A stretch of 64,000 nucleotides of DNA from Methylobacillus arboreus (GCF_020532725.1 NZ_JAJAVC010000003.1:248001-312000), one strand, 5' to 3'. Shown: positions 50,236 through 59,751, numbered from the stretch's first letter. Notes: generated by a model not told the origin, from the sequence alone. Numbers and translations are program-made.

Positions 50236-52380
50236 TTACACTAGCGGGCTGGAGGTGACGCCGCTGAGTGTAGCGTGGTGCGAGAGCCAGGCACTTTCTC
50301 TGCTATTAGATTTATCTTTTTGCGATGAGAGCTTGGTTGAGATCAGCAGATCAAGCAATTGTTCCTGGTGTATGGGGTTGGCACAGAAAAACCCTTGAAT
50401 TTCATTGCATTCAAGTGACAGGAGTGCATTACGTTCGTCTTCATTGCTTACATTCTCGGCGGCCACCTTCAAGTTCTGTGCGTGTGCCAGTTCGATGATG
50501 GCGCCTGCAATCGCACGGGATTTCTGGTTGGTAATCAGTTCCTGGGTAAAGCTGCGGTCAAGCTTGAGCAACTTCAGGTTCAAGTGCTGCAGATAAGGCA
50601 GACTGGAAAAGCGGGTGCCAAAATTCTCCAGGCTGATTTTGAGACTGACTGCAGGCAAGCGTTCCAGAAAGTCCACATAATGTTCCGGCTGCTGCATAAA
50701 GGCCGACTCGGCAACTTCCAGGATCAGTGCGTCTGCTGGCAGGGAAAACTGGTTGGCCAGGGCTGCAATGCGTTGTTCTAGACCTGACGAGCGTAGTTGT
50801 GCCGGCATGAGTGGCAGGTACATCGGCAAATGAATTTGCTGTTGGTGAAGCTGCTGAATAGTGCGATAGCTTTGTTCCAGTATCCAGTCGCTGATATCCT
50901 CGATCAGGCCCAGATTTTCTGCCATGGGAGCAAATGTAGCGGCTGGGATTGCGCCCTTGGTCGGGTGCAGCCAGCGGACTTGAATTTCCAGGCCGGTGAT
51001 GGTGTTGCCGAGGATATCCATGCGTGGTTCGAAGTACAGTGCCATTTCCTGATTCGTCAGGGCATGGCGTAGCGCTTGCTGAATTTCAAGCAGGTCGAAG
51101 GAAGATGTCTCCAGCCTGTTGTCAAACAGGCGGAAACCATGGTTGTCATCGGCTTGCACGCGATGCATGGCGGCTTCGGCATAGGTCAACAGGCGGTCAG
51201 CATCGCCATGCTTGGGGTATAAGGAGATACCAGCCCTGACATCAAGCGTGATGTCGTGCCTATCGATCCGGAACGTGGCATTCAGGGACTGCATGATTCT
51301 TTCCATGACAGGCAATATGTCATCTTCATGCTGGATATCTTCAAACAGCACGAGAAACTCTTCAGTGCCGTTATAAGCCGCCATATCACAGCCGCGAATC
51401 GTGTCCTGAATCCGTTTTGCGGCGGTACGAAGCACTTCATCGCTGATATGCTGGCCCAGGCTTTGTTTGACCGATTTCAGATTGTCGAGCTTGATGATGG
51501 CGACAGCCAGCGCAGTGCCCAGCCTTGAGGTGCGGCGGATGCCGATACTGAGATGTTGCTGGAAGTAACGGTGATTTGGCAGCTGGGTCAGGGTGTCGAG
51601 CATGTTCATGCGGCTTAGCTTGCCCTGCGTATCTGCAAGCAACCAATTGGCACGGTCATCATTGCGTGAATCTATGATGGCCAGGATGGAAGCGATCAGG
51701 ATCAAGGTGCAGATTCCCAGTGCGATAATCACTGAAAACAAACCGGGCTGTAATGTAGAAACACTGGTGCAGACGGCATTAGGGTGGATCTCGGCGGCTG
51801 CCATGCCGGTAAAGTGTGTGCCGGCAATGCCACCAGTCATCACTGCGGCAGCAAACAGTTGAGAGCCAATACTATGCTTTTTGGCGTGGTTGCCAGCCTG
51901 GAACATGAATGCCAGCGCTAATATGGAGGCAATAATTGCAACACCGACTGACAAGGCAAGCATTGTTCTATCGTAACTAATTTCAGGGAACATCTGCATG
52001 GCATGCATGCCACTGTAATGCATGCCGCTGATGCCCAATCCCATCACAATTCCGGCAGCAAGCAGAACCTGCCAATTGAGGCCGGGCCTGCTGGCGATGT
52101 CCAGTGCCAGCCAGGAAACGCTGACTGCAATCAGCCATGACAATGCAGTGTCATCCAGCATGTAGCCCATGGGGGTGGGCAGAGACCATGCCATCATGCT
52201 GATGAAATGCATGGCCCAGATGCCTGAACCCATGGTAACAGCGCCAAGCGCCATCCATGCCTTGGCCGAGCCGCCTTGGTTGCGCGCCACGCGGTTTGTG
52301 AACATAAATGCGGCCAGCGATGAGATGAACGCAATCGCAATTGAAAGTAGCACCAGTCTGTAATCGTAACTGCCCGTCAT
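50236..52380 (-). CDS. MHYT-GGDEF-EAL signalling protein with degenerate output domains
   Basis: 714 aa. An MHYT sensor of about seven helices (1-235) has metal-ligand motifs MHF (57-59), MHY (120-122) and a divergent THF (188-190), a family thought to sense oxygen, CO or NO through copper. The GGDEF pentad reads GTEEF (338-342). In the EAL domain the signature is GLEIQVRW (463-470) instead of EALVRW, and DDFGTGYSS is replaced by ENFGTRFSS (585-593). Synthesis and hydrolysis of cyclic di-GMP are therefore both doubtful, and a binding or scaffold role is more likely. It stands alone upstream of yffB. Confidence 0.9.
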   Translation of the reverse strand: MTGSYDYRLVLLSIAIAFISSLAAFMFTNRVARNQGGSAKAWMALGAVTMGSGIWAMHFISMMAWSLPTPMGYMLDDTALSWLIAVSVSWLALDIASRPGLNWQVLLAAGIVMGLGISGMHYSGMHAMQMFPEISYDRTMLALSVGVAIIASILALAFMFQAGNHAKKHSIGSQLFAAAVMTGGIAGTHFTGMAAAEIHPNAVCTSVSTLQPGLFSVIIALGICTLILIASILAIIDSRNDDRANWLLADTQGKLSRMNMLDTLTQLPNHRYFQQHLSIGIRRTSRLGTALAVAIIKLDNLKSVKQSLGQHISDEVLRTAAKRIQDTIRGCDMAAYNGTEEFLVLFEDIQHEDDILPVMERIMQSLNATFRIDRHDITLDVRAGISLYPKHGDADRLLTYAEAAMHRVQADDNHGFRLFDNRLETSSFDLLEIQQALRHALTNQEMALYFEPRMDILGNTITGLEIQVRWLHPTKGAIPAATFAPMAENLGLIEDISDWILEQSYRTIQQLHQQQIHLPMYLPLMPAQLRSSGLEQRIAALANQFSLPADALILEVAESAFMQQPEHYVDFLERLPAVSLKISLENFGTRFSSLPYLQHLNLKLLKLDRSFTQELITNQKSRAIAGAIIELAHAQNLKVAAENVSNEDERNALLSLECNEIQGFFCANPIHQEQLLDLLISTKLSSQKDKSNSRESAWLSHHATLSGVTSSPLV

Positions 52381-52653
52381 GGTTTTTCCTTAATCCTGCA
52401 AAATAAAATGTGGATTTATTGTGTATATGGCAACTTTTATGCCGCAGAATAAAGGGACGGTGGATTGAAGATAGCTTAATTGCGATATTTTAAATTTATT
52501 ATTTAAAACAGTAGGTTATTTATATTTTTATGCTGCGGAGGTTTAGCGGGAGTAGAAAATAAAAAAACCTGCCAGCGGCAGGTTTTGTTGGAGCTTCGAC
52601 GCCAGTGTCAGAATTATGACAGTTTTGGCATTTGACCTTGTACGGGACGCCAG
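52381..52653. other. AT-rich intergenic region between MHYT and dapD genes
   Basis: 273 bp. The right part carries the dapD terminator (52564-52586); the left part is AT-rich and should contain the MHYT-gene promoter. No gene or RNA was recognised. Confidence 0.6.
52564..52586 (-). terminator. Terminator after dapD
   Basis: AAAACCTGCC and GGCAGGTTTT form a perfect 10-bp stem with loop AGC. On the minus strand a run of T follows, about 70 bp after the dapD stop. Confidence 0.9.
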
Positions 52654-53478
52654 TTAAATCCCACGCAGCAGTTCGTTGATGCCAACCTTGCCCAGTGTCT
52701 TTGCATCGACTTTCTTGACGATGACGGCGCAATACAGGCTGTAGCTGCCATCCTTGGACGGCAGGTTGCCGGACACCACTACGGAGCCGGCGGGAACGCG
52801 CCCATAAGTGATCTCGCCGGTTTCACGGTCATAGATCTTGGTGCTCTGGCCGATATAAACACCCATGGAGATGACGGAGTTGTCTTCAACAATCACGCCT
52901 TCTACCACCTCTGAGCGTGCACCGATGAAGCAGTTGTCACCAATGATGGTCGGGCCAGCCTGTACAGGTTCCAGTACGCCGCCGATGCCCACACCGCCGG
53001 AGAGGTGCACATTCTTGCCGATCTGGGCGCAGGAGCCGACTGTGGCCCAGGTATCCACCATGGTGCCTTCACCGACATAAGCGCCGATATTGACGTAGGA
53101 AGGCATGAGAACCGCATTCTTGGCGATAAAGGAGCCACGGCGCACGATAGCGTTTGGTACAACGCGGAAGCCACCAGCCTTGAAGTCGGCTTCGGTGTAG
53201 TTGGCAAACTTTGGCGGTACCTTGTCGAAATACTTGGTGACGCCATCGTCGAGCAGGACGTTGTCTTCGAGGCGGAAGGAGAGCAATACTGCCTTCTTGA
53301 TCCATTGATGGGTGACCCAGTTCTGGCCATCGGTGCGTTCTGCCACGCGCAGTTTGCCGCTATCAAGGTCTGTAAGCACGCTGAATACGGCGTCCTTGAT
53401 TTCTGCGCTGGCAGTGGCTGGGGTAATGTCGGCACGACGCTCGAACGCGTCTTCAATAATGGTTTGCAAATTGCTCAT
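52654..53478 (-). CDS. dapD: Tetrahydrodipicolinate N-succinyltransferase
   Basis: 274 aa, the E. coli length. The left-handed beta-helix hexapeptide repeats are evident ([55 protein letters not shown]), with RIVPN-like and NGQN-type motifs of DapD near the start. It succinylates tetrahydrodipicolinate in the lysine/diaminopimelate pathway, feeding DapE. It stands as a single gene with its own terminator. Confidence 0.97.
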   Translation of the reverse strand: MSNLQTIIEDAFERRADITPATASAEIKDAVFSVLTDLDSGKLRVAERTDGQNWVTHQWIKKAVLLSFRLEDNVLLDDGVTKYFDKVPPKFANYTEADFKAGGFRVVPNAIVRRGSFIAKNAVLMPSYVNIGAYVGEGTMVDTWATVGSCAQIGKNVHLSGGVGIGGVLEPVQAGPTIIGDNCFIGARSEVVEGVIVEDNSVISMGVYIGQSTKIYDRETGEITYGRVPAGSVVVSGNLPSKDGSYSLYCAVIVKKVDAKTLGKVGINELLRGI

Positions 53479-53575
53479 CTAAGATTCCTAATGGGTCGCT
53501 TCAGACAAAACCGCTATTTTACCTGAAAACGCCTCACAGGTTCCGGCAGGCATTTGAGTTGATTTAGAGCGGCTA

Positions 53576-53622
53576 ACAAAACTCAGTGAGCGATCCTGGC
53601 TAAGCGCTCGCCAGAAGAGTTT
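53576..53622. repeat. Nested inverted repeat downstream of the M48 gene
   Basis: ACAAAACTC and GAGTTTTGT form a 9-bp outer arm, with GAGCG and CGCTC nested inside. It lies just after the M48 gene stop (minus strand) and may serve as its terminator, although no T-run follows. Confidence 0.4.
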
Positions 53623-53634
53623 TGTCTGCCGTTC

Positions 53635-54477
53635 TTATTTACCCTGCTTCTTGGCTTCTTCATATAATGGCATGACGGCGGGAATCAGCCGCTTGATATC
53701 TGCTATGCGCGAAGCATCGGATGGGTGGGTGCTGAGGATTTCGGGCGGTTTCTCGCCGCCAATTGCGCCCATCTTTTCCCACAGCGTGATGGCTGCATTC
53801 GGGTTGTAGCCCGCGCGAGCAGCAAGCTCCAGGCCTATTTCGTCGGCTTCATGCTCGGCGGTGCGACTGTTGGGCAGGGTAAGGGCCACGGCAGCCAGGG
53901 TGCCGCCTAGGGCAAGTGTTTGCACAGCATTGTCGGCATTTTTGGAGCTGATACCTACCACGGCAGCCAATCCAAGCAATCCATATTGCTGGGCCTTGGC
54001 GCGTGACATTTGCTCGCGTACATGTTCGCGCAAGGCATGGGCGATTTCATGCCCCATGACTGCTGCCAGTTCGTCATCGCTAGGCTTGATCTGGTCCAGC
54101 AGCCCGGTATAGACCATGATCTTGCCGCCGGCCATACAATAGGCATTGATCTCCTTGCTTTCCTGCACATTGACTTCCCATTTCCAGCTGGGGGCATCAG
54201 AGCGGAATACACCGACATGGGCGATGAGCTTGTCGGCAATAGTACGCACGCGCTTGGTTTCAGCACTGTTCGTATTCAAGAGTTTCTTGGATTGGGCTTC
54301 CTTGACGGTTTGCTGGTAGGCCAGGGCAGACTGTTCCACGGCTTCTTGCTCGGAAACCAGTCCCACGTATTGTTTGCGGGTGACGCCTGCATTGCTGCTA
54401 TTCGTCGTACTGACCGTGGTGCAGCTCGCCAGCTGGGTCAGTACCAGCGCAGTGAAAATCAGTCTGATGGGTTTCAT
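53635..54477 (-). CDS. M48-family metalloprotease lipoprotein
   Basis: 280 aa from ATG 54477 (AAGGTG ribosome binding site five bases upstream). A lipobox LASC places the lipid-anchored Cys at 19. The zinc motif HEIAH (143-147) with the downstream EHEADEIGLELAARAGYNP is the M48 signature of LoiP/YcaL/BepA-like periplasmic proteases. It probably degrades misfolded outer-membrane proteins at the envelope. No regulator or operon partner is adjacent. Confidence 0.92.
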   Translation of the reverse strand: MKPIRLIFTALVLTQLASCTTVSTTNSSNAGVTRKQYVGLVSEQEAVEQSALAYQQTVKEAQSKKLLNTNSAETKRVRTIADKLIAHVGVFRSDAPSWKWEVNVQESKEINAYCMAGGKIMVYTGLLDQIKPSDDELAAVMGHEIAHALREHVREQMSRAKAQQYGLLGLAAVVGISSKNADNAVQTLALGGTLAAVALTLPNSRTAEHEADEIGLELAARAGYNPNAAITLWEKMGAIGGEKPPEILSTHPSDASRIADIKRLIPAVMPLYEEAKKQGK

Positions 54478-54716
54478 GTAAATCACCTTTAAATGGCCTT
54501 GTGACAGTAACCGAGATGCAATTCTAGACTGGTCGGTGCCGATTCAACAATCCTTAGACGGTGGCCCGGGCACCCAGTTCAATGACGTGATTAGATGGTC
54601 GCTTGCTTGGCTGGTCATGCTGTCTGTATTGCGTGAACATGCCGCCAACAACGTGTTGCCATTCTATGCTTGCAGGTACATGGGTAGTGCATACAAGGTA
54701 TTGTTTTTCTATATAT

Positions 54717-55052
54717 TTATCTTTTGGGTTTCCGCGCGCGCAGTGCCGCGGCATAGGCAAGGCGCGCCCAGTAGGCTGCCTCCGTTGGTGCTTCCAGCAT
54801 GTCGGCGGGTGCCTGGGTGTAGGACATGGAGATTTCCTTCCCTTGCTTCTGGTAGCGGAATGCTGGCAATCCCAGTGTCTCGAACGCAGCGCGATTTTGT
54901 TCGTCGGTTTTGAGGTATAAGGTGTCGTCCGCAATCAGGGCAAACATCAGGCCGTCATGGTAAATACCATAGCCGCCAAACATGCGCCTGGCATGGATGG
55001 GGCCAAAATCCTGCAGCAGTTCCTCCAGGTAGCTGATGAATTCTTCGCTCAT
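54717..55052 (-). CDS. TfoX N-terminal domain protein
   Basis: 111 aa. The TfoX_N domain is seen in FGPIHARRMFGGYGIYHDGLMFALI and DDTLYLKTDEQNRAAFE. The C-terminal domain of full TfoX/Sxy is absent, so it is a single-domain relative. TfoX is a competence regulator in Haemophilus and Vibrio; the short forms have unknown roles. It starts 12 bp after the xseA stop and may be co-transcribed. Confidence 0.9.
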   Translation of the reverse strand: MSEEFISYLEELLQDFGPIHARRMFGGYGIYHDGLMFALIADDTLYLKTDEQNRAAFETLGLPAFRYQKQGKEISMSYTQAPADMLEAPTEAAYWARLAYAAALRARKPKR

Positions 55053-55064
55053 GATGCGATAGCT

Positions 55065-56261
55065 TTATTGATGGGTGTCCTGGATTTCTGCCTGGGCGCT
55101 GCCCTTGCCTAGGGTGAGTTTTACCTTGTCCCCTGGGGTCAACTGGTCACTATGCTGCACCAATTCGCCGTTCATTTTCTCGACCAGGGCATAGCCGCGT
55201 TGCAGTACGGCATTGGGGTTCAGGTGTGCCAGGCTTTGTTGTACTGCCAGCAGATGCTGGCGTTGCCTTTGCAGCTGCCGTGACATGGCATGCGTAAGCC
55301 GCAGGCTCAATTGGGCAAGATGCTGCCCTCGATGTTCAACCTGTTGCATGGGCGAAAGCAGCCTGCGGCTGAGATAATCGAGTTGCTGGCTGCGTTGCTG
55401 GATGCGGGTCTGCATGATGCGTGACAACCGGTCGCGGATTTGCTGCAGGCTTTGCAGCAGGCCCAGGCGATCCGGTGTTGCGAGCTCTGCCGCCGCGGTG
55501 GGAGTCGGGGCACGCACGTCCGCCACAAAATCGGCAATCGTGAAATCCGTTTCATGCCCCACTGCACTGATGACCGGAAGCCGACAGGCATGGATGGCGC
55601 GGGCCACGACTTCTTCGTTGAATTGCCACAGGTCCTCGATGCTGCCACCGCCCCGGCACACAATCAGCACATCGCACTCAGCCCGCTGGTCGGCGTTGCG
55701 TATGGCAGCGGCAATCAAGGCGGCCGCTCCCTTGCCCTGTACCGGTGTGGGGTAGATCACTACATTGACGCCAGACATGCGGCGGCGCAATGTCGTCAAT
55801 ACATCCCGCAGCGCGGCCGCATCTGGCGACGTCACAATCCCGATTTGTCGCGGATGCGGGGGAATCGCAAGCTTGTGTTCTGTGGCAAACAGGCCTTCTG
55901 CTGCGAGTTGGGCCTTGAGTTTTTCATAGGCCTCGAACAGGCTGCCTAGCCCGGCGCGTTGCAGGAATTCAATCGTGAGCTGGAAATCCCCGCGCGCCTC
56001 GTAAAGAGTGACTACTGCACGGGCTTCTACCTTGTCGCCTTCGCGCGGCGCCCAGTCAATATAGCTGTTGCGGCCGCGGAACATCACACAGCGCACCTGC
56101 GCTCCTTGGTCCTTGAGCGAGAAATACCAGTGGCCCGATGCCGCGCGGGTCATATTGGAGATTTCGCCGCTGATCCAGAATAATGGAAAACTCTGCTCCA
56201 GCAGTTCGCGCGCCATGCGGTTGAGCTCGCTGACGCTGATTACACGTTGGGGGTCTGTCAT
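55065..56261 (-). CDS. xseA: Exodeoxyribonuclease VII large subunit
   Basis: 398 aa, somewhat shorter than E. coli XseA (456). The N-terminal OB fold (FPLFWISGEISNMTRAASGHWYFSLKDQ) and the catalytic region (IGIVTSPDAAALRDVL, CRGGGSIEDLWQFN, SAVGHETDFTIADFVADVRAPTP) are complete. Coiled-coil helices form the rest; the shortness is in the C-terminal coiled-coil part. It digests single-stranded DNA together with XseB, whose gene is not nearby. Confidence 0.94.
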   Translation of the reverse strand: MTDPQRVISVSELNRMARELLEQSFPLFWISGEISNMTRAASGHWYFSLKDQGAQVRCVMFRGRNSYIDWAPREGDKVEARAVVTLYEARGDFQLTIEFLQRAGLGSLFEAYEKLKAQLAAEGLFATEHKLAIPPHPRQIGIVTSPDAAALRDVLTTLRRRMSGVNVVIYPTPVQGKGAAALIAAAIRNADQRAECDVLIVCRGGGSIEDLWQFNEEVVARAIHACRLPVISAVGHETDFTIADFVADVRAPTPTAAAELATPDRLGLLQSLQQIRDRLSRIMQTRIQQRSQQLDYLSRRLLSPMQQVEHRGQHLAQLSLRLTHAMSRQLQRQRQHLLAVQQSLAHLNPNAVLQRGYALVEKMNGELVQHSDQLTPGDKVKLTLGKGSAQAEIQDTHQ

Positions 56262-56382
56262 GGTTGCTTGTCTGTTATGCCGGAGACCGTGGGCTATGCA
56301 TGTCGATACGCATGAATAGTGTGAACAGGGGTCTATCCGTTACAATTGCGAGTGTTTCATTATAAGCGCTGGAACTTTACTT

Positions 56383-56883
56383 ATGTTCAACAAACTATTT
56401 GCTGGCCGTCGCGGCTACCTGCTGGGCTTTATCGTCAGTTTCGGCTTGGTGGGCTTTGCCTTGTATATTCAGCAAAAGCACAATCTGGAGCCGTGTCCGC
56501 TTTGCATTTCGCAGCGGATTGCCTTCATGGCGCTTGGTGTGTTGTTCCTGCTCGCGGCCTTGCATAACCCGGCTGCGCTTGGCCGCAAGGTTTACGGCCT
56601 GCTGCATTTCATCGCTGCAGGCATTGGTATCGGTATTGCCGCGCGCCATATCTGGATCCAGGCCAACCCGGACAAGGTGATGGCCGAATGCGGCGCGGGA
56701 TTCGACTACATCATGGAAACCTTTCCGCTGAAAAAGGCCCTGGACCTGATCTTCAAGGGCACGGGCGAATGCTCGGCGATTGACTGGACCCTGTTCGGGC
56801 TGACGATTCCCCAGCTTTCGCTGATTGCGTTTGCCGGACTGGCCTTGTATGCCATCGCGCTGGCATTCCTGAAAAAAGCATGA
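56383..56883 (+). CDS. dsbB: Disulfide bond formation protein B
   Basis: 166 aa inner-membrane protein with four helices. The first periplasmic pair Cys 38/Cys 41 (EPCPLCISQR) and the second pair Cys 103/Cys 130 (AECGAGFDYI, GTGECSAIDW) are all present, so it can reoxidise DsbA and pass electrons to quinones. It is followed by cysM after 46 bp, with a weak hairpin between them. Confidence 0.95.
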   Translation: MFNKLFAGRRGYLLGFIVSFGLVGFALYIQQKHNLEPCPLCISQRIAFMALGVLFLLAALHNPAALGRKVYGLLHFIAAGIGIGIAARHIWIQANPDKVMAECGAGFDYIMETFPLKKALDLIFKGTGECSAIDWTLFGLTIPQLSLIAFAGLALYAIALAFLKKA

Positions 56884-56889
56884 CTGACT

Positions 56890-56907
56890 CCCGGCGCTCA
56901 AGCCGGG
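56890..56907 (+). terminator. Weak hairpin between dsbB and cysM
   Basis: CCCGGC and GCCGGG form a 6-bp stem with loop GCTCAA. No T-run follows, so it may be an attenuator or mRNA-stabilising hairpin rather than a true terminator. Confidence 0.35.
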
Positions 56908-56929
56908 CTAATGGATAACTGAGAATTTA

Positions 56930-57817
56930 ATGTACAAGACACTGGACGATTTCGTAGGCAATACCCCGCTGGTCAAACTGCAACGCATGGCAGGCAAGAC
57001 CAGCAACACCATCCTGCTCAAGCTGGAAGGCAACAATCCCGCAGGCTCGGTCAAGGACCGGCCCGCGCTTTCCATGATCAGGCGTGCCGAGGCGCGCGGC
57101 GATATCAAGCCTGGCGATACCCTGATTGAGGCCACATCTGGCAACACCGGCATTGCGCTCGCAATGGCGGCTGCCATGCGCGGCTACAAGATGGTGCTGG
57201 TGATGCCGGACAACCAGAGCATAGAACGGCGCCAGACCATGAAGGCCTTCGGAGCGGAACTGGTGCTGACCCCGCAGGATGGCAGCATGGAACTGGCGCG
57301 CGATGTCGCGCTCAAATTGCAAGCGGAGGGCGAGGGCATCGTGCTCGACCAGTTCGGCAACCAGGACAATCCGCTGGCCCACTACGAAGGTACCGGCCCG
57401 GAAATCTGGCGTGATACCGAGGGTAAGGTCACGCATTTCGTTTCCAGCATGGGGACGACCGGCACCATCATGGGCACTTCGCGCTATCTGAAAGAACAGA
57501 ATCCGGATATCAAGATTATCGGCGTGCAGCCGGAAGAAGGCGCGCAAATTCCCGGCATACGCAAGTGGCCGGAGGAATACCTGCCCAAGATTTACGATGC
57601 CAAGCGTGTCGACGAGCTGCTCTACGTCAGCCAGGCAGATGCTGAGAAAACCACGCGCAAGCTAGCCGAGCAGGAAGGCATTTTTGCCGGTATTTCTTCC
57701 GGTGGCGCGCTTTATGCTGCTTTGCAGTTATCCAAGAAGCTTGAAAATGCGGTGATTGTCTCGATTGTCTGCGACCGCGGCGACCGCTATCTCTCCACCG
57801 GGGTGTTTCCTGCGTAA
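56930..57817 (+). CDS. cysM: Cysteine synthase B
   Basis: 295 aa PLP enzyme of the O-acetylserine sulfhydrylase family. The PLP lysine lies in NNPAGSVKDRPA (Lys 42), the substrate loop is EATSGNTGIAL and the phosphate loop SSMGTTGTIMG. The RKWPEEYLPKI segment favours CysM over CysK. It makes cysteine from O-acetylserine with sulfide or thiosulfate. The following large envelope gene overlaps its 3' end. Confidence 0.94.
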   Translation: MYKTLDDFVGNTPLVKLQRMAGKTSNTILLKLEGNNPAGSVKDRPALSMIRRAEARGDIKPGDTLIEATSGNTGIALAMAAAMRGYKMVLVMPDNQSIERRQTMKAFGAELVLTPQDGSMELARDVALKLQAEGEGIVLDQFGNQDNPLAHYEGTGPEIWRDTEGKVTHFVSSMGTTGTIMGTSRYLKEQNPDIKIIGVQPEEGAQIPGIRKWPEEYLPKIYDAKRVDELLYVSQADAEKTTRKLAEQEGIFAGISSGGALYAALQLSKKLENAVIVSIVCDRGDRYLSTGVFPA

Positions 57818-59660
57818 GGCAGTCGACAACTTCCGTTTTGCCGGGCGGCAAGCCCAGAATGACCTTGCCGCCTTTCCTTTCTTTCTTCCGATCTTTATTT
57901 TGTTATTGGGCCTGGTATTGGCTTCGCAGGCCTATGCTGTCAGCAGCATCACGATAGAAGCTGATAGCGTTGAAACGCCATTTGCAAGCCTGCGCAAAGT
58001 GCATGGTGAATTGAACCTGGATGGCGCAGTGCGCTTACAGGCCGAGGTCAAGATGGAGAGTGACGCTTCCTGGCAAAGCGTCAGCCTGGGTTGCGCGCAG
58101 CTTGCCAATCCTGCCATAGAAGAATGGCAGTGTGAGCGCGGAGAGTTCAATGCAACCGGCATTCAGCTTCCATTCAACTTTTCAATAAAACAAAGCGTTA
58201 ACTCCTCACCGCATTACCAGCTTGCGCTTAACCTCAATGATGCTGCATTCAGCAACCAGGCCGGCACGCGGGCCGCGGAAAAACTGCATGCGAGCTTGAA
58301 GCTGGACGCCACGCATCAGGCTGCGGGCTGGCAGTGGCAGGCGATGCTGGATTGGCAGCAAGGCGAGCTCTTTTGGCAGCCCTGGTATTTCGCCGAGGGC
58401 GGCCATCAACTCACTGCAAGCGGGCGCTATGCCGGCGATGAGCTTGCCGTGGATTCGGCAAAGCTCAAGCTGGCCAAGGTGGGCGAAGCCGATATGAAAG
58501 GTCGCTGGCAGGCAGGTCAATTGCAGGATTTGGCGCTTGATGCGCAGAACCTGGAACTCTCAGCCCTTTATCCATTGCTATTGCAGCCGGTGTTGATGGA
58601 TAGCGCATTGAATAAGCTTGAGCTTGCGGGGCAGGCCAGCGTGAAATTCGAGTTGCGGCAGGGCGAGCCGGTTTCTGGCTTGCTTTCCCTCAAAAACGTG
58701 GACCTTGAGGACCAAGATGGCCGGTTTGCACTCTACAAGCTCAACAGCCATATTCCGTGGTCGTATGACGAAGCGCATGTCGTGCAACTGGCTTATGCAG
58801 GCGGGCACCTGCTGAAAATCCCGCTGGGCGAGGCGAGCGTGCTGGCCGATCTCAACCGCTACTCGCTGACCATGTCCCAGCTTTACCTGCCCGTGCTTGA
58901 TGGCGCGCTCAGCCTGACCGATGTTTCCGCCACGTGCGCAGGCGGTGAGTGGCATTGGCATTTGCGCGCCAACCTCGTGCCCATTTCCATGCCGGCGCTT
59001 AGCCAGGCCCTTGGCTGGCCGCGTATGGAAGGCAAGGTGGCAGCGGCAATTCCACTGGTGACATACAGCGGCGGCAACCTCACTGCGCACGGCGATATGC
59101 TGTTCCAGTTGTTCAATGGCAGCATCTCCGTCAGCGGACTGGGCATGCAGACACCTTTGGGCGCCGCGTCCAGGTTGCAGGCCAACCTTGAGGTGCGCGA
59201 CCTGGACCTGGGGGATATCACGCGCACTTTCTCTTTTGGCGCGATTGAAGGCAAGCTGGATGGCAGTGTGAAAGGCCTGGAGCTTTCCAATTGGCAACCG
59301 GTGGGTTTCGATGCGGATTTCCACAGCAGCCCTGGGCGCTACCGCAAGAAAATCTCGCAGCGCGCAGTGGAGAATATCACCGCCCTCGGCGGTGCTGGCG
59401 CTGCGGCGGCAATACAGCGCAGTGTGCTGCGATTCTTCAGTGAGTTCAACTACGAGAAGATCGGCTGGCGCTGCCAGCTAAGCAATGATGTCTGCAAGAT
59501 GAGCGGTGTGGAATACACGCCGCAGGGCTATGTCATCGTCAAGGGCAGCGGCATTCCTGCCATCACCGTGATGGGCTACAACCACAACGTCGGCTGGAGC
59601 GATTTCCTGTCGCGCCTCAAGCGGGTCACGGATGGCAATAGCAATCCGGTTATCCAGTAG
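57756..59660 (+). CDS. Large envelope protein, AsmA/YdbH-like (function unknown)
   Basis: Up to 634 aa. A hydrophobic segment (about 42-60, FFLPIFILLLGLVLASQAYA) is a signal or anchor near the N-terminus, so the mature domain is periplasmic. The rest is beta-rich with repeated LEL/LDL strand patterns, as in AsmA, TamB and YdbH proteins that span the envelope; four Cys occur near 97, 110, 373 and 573-580. The true start is uncertain: TTG 57756 would overlap cysM by 62 bases, and no ATG or GTG with a ribosome binding site lies upstream of the hydrophobic segment. I suggest an AsmA/YdbH-like role in lipid handling with low certainty. Confidence 0.7.
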   Translation: MSRLSATAATAISPPGCFLRKAVDNFRFAGRQAQNDLAAFPFFLPIFILLLGLVLASQAYAVSSITIEADSVETPFASLRKVHGELNLDGAVRLQAEVKMESDASWQSVSLGCAQLANPAIEEWQCERGEFNATGIQLPFNFSIKQSVNSSPHYQLALNLNDAAFSNQAGTRAAEKLHASLKLDATHQAAGWQWQAMLDWQQGELFWQPWYFAEGGHQLTASGRYAGDELAVDSAKLKLAKVGEADMKGRWQAGQLQDLALDAQNLELSALYPLLLQPVLMDSALNKLELAGQASVKFELRQGEPVSGLLSLKNVDLEDQDGRFALYKLNSHIPWSYDEAHVVQLAYAGGHLLKIPLGEASVLADLNRYSLTMSQLYLPVLDGALSLTDVSATCAGGEWHWHLRANLVPISMPALSQALGWPRMEGKVAAAIPLVTYSGGNLTAHGDMLFQLFNGSISVSGLGMQTPLGAASRLQANLEVRDLDLGDITRTFSFGAIEGKLDGSVKGLELSNWQPVGFDADFHSSPGRYRKKISQRAVENITALGGAGAAAAIQRSVLRFFSEFNYEKIGWRCQLSNDVCKMSGVEYTPQGYVIVKGSGIPAITVMGYNHNVGWSDFLSRLKRVTDGNSNPVIQ

Positions 59661-59734
59661 TTCCCTCCTGTTACATTCATTCTTCGTTTTTTTGGCTTGA
59701 TGGGCTAAGGCCGTTTGTCTCATTTTGGTGCCTG

Positions 59735-59751
59735 GGCACGATGTGGGCGCA
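59735..59751 (+). promoter_or_regulatory. Candidate NtrC-type activator site
   Basis: GGCACGATGTGGGCGCA matches the NtrC consensus TGCACC-N5-GGTGCA at nine of twelve defined positions. It lies about 115 bp upstream of the sigma-54 promoter, the usual activator distance. A single site with three mismatches is weak evidence. Confidence 0.35.

Noticed and set aside
59725-59740. GTGC-CTGG-GCAC dyad upstream of the ABC operon as an NtrC site
   Set aside because: Its half-sites face the wrong way for the GCAC-N7-GTGC consensus; the overlapping 59735-59751 match was reported instead with low confidence.
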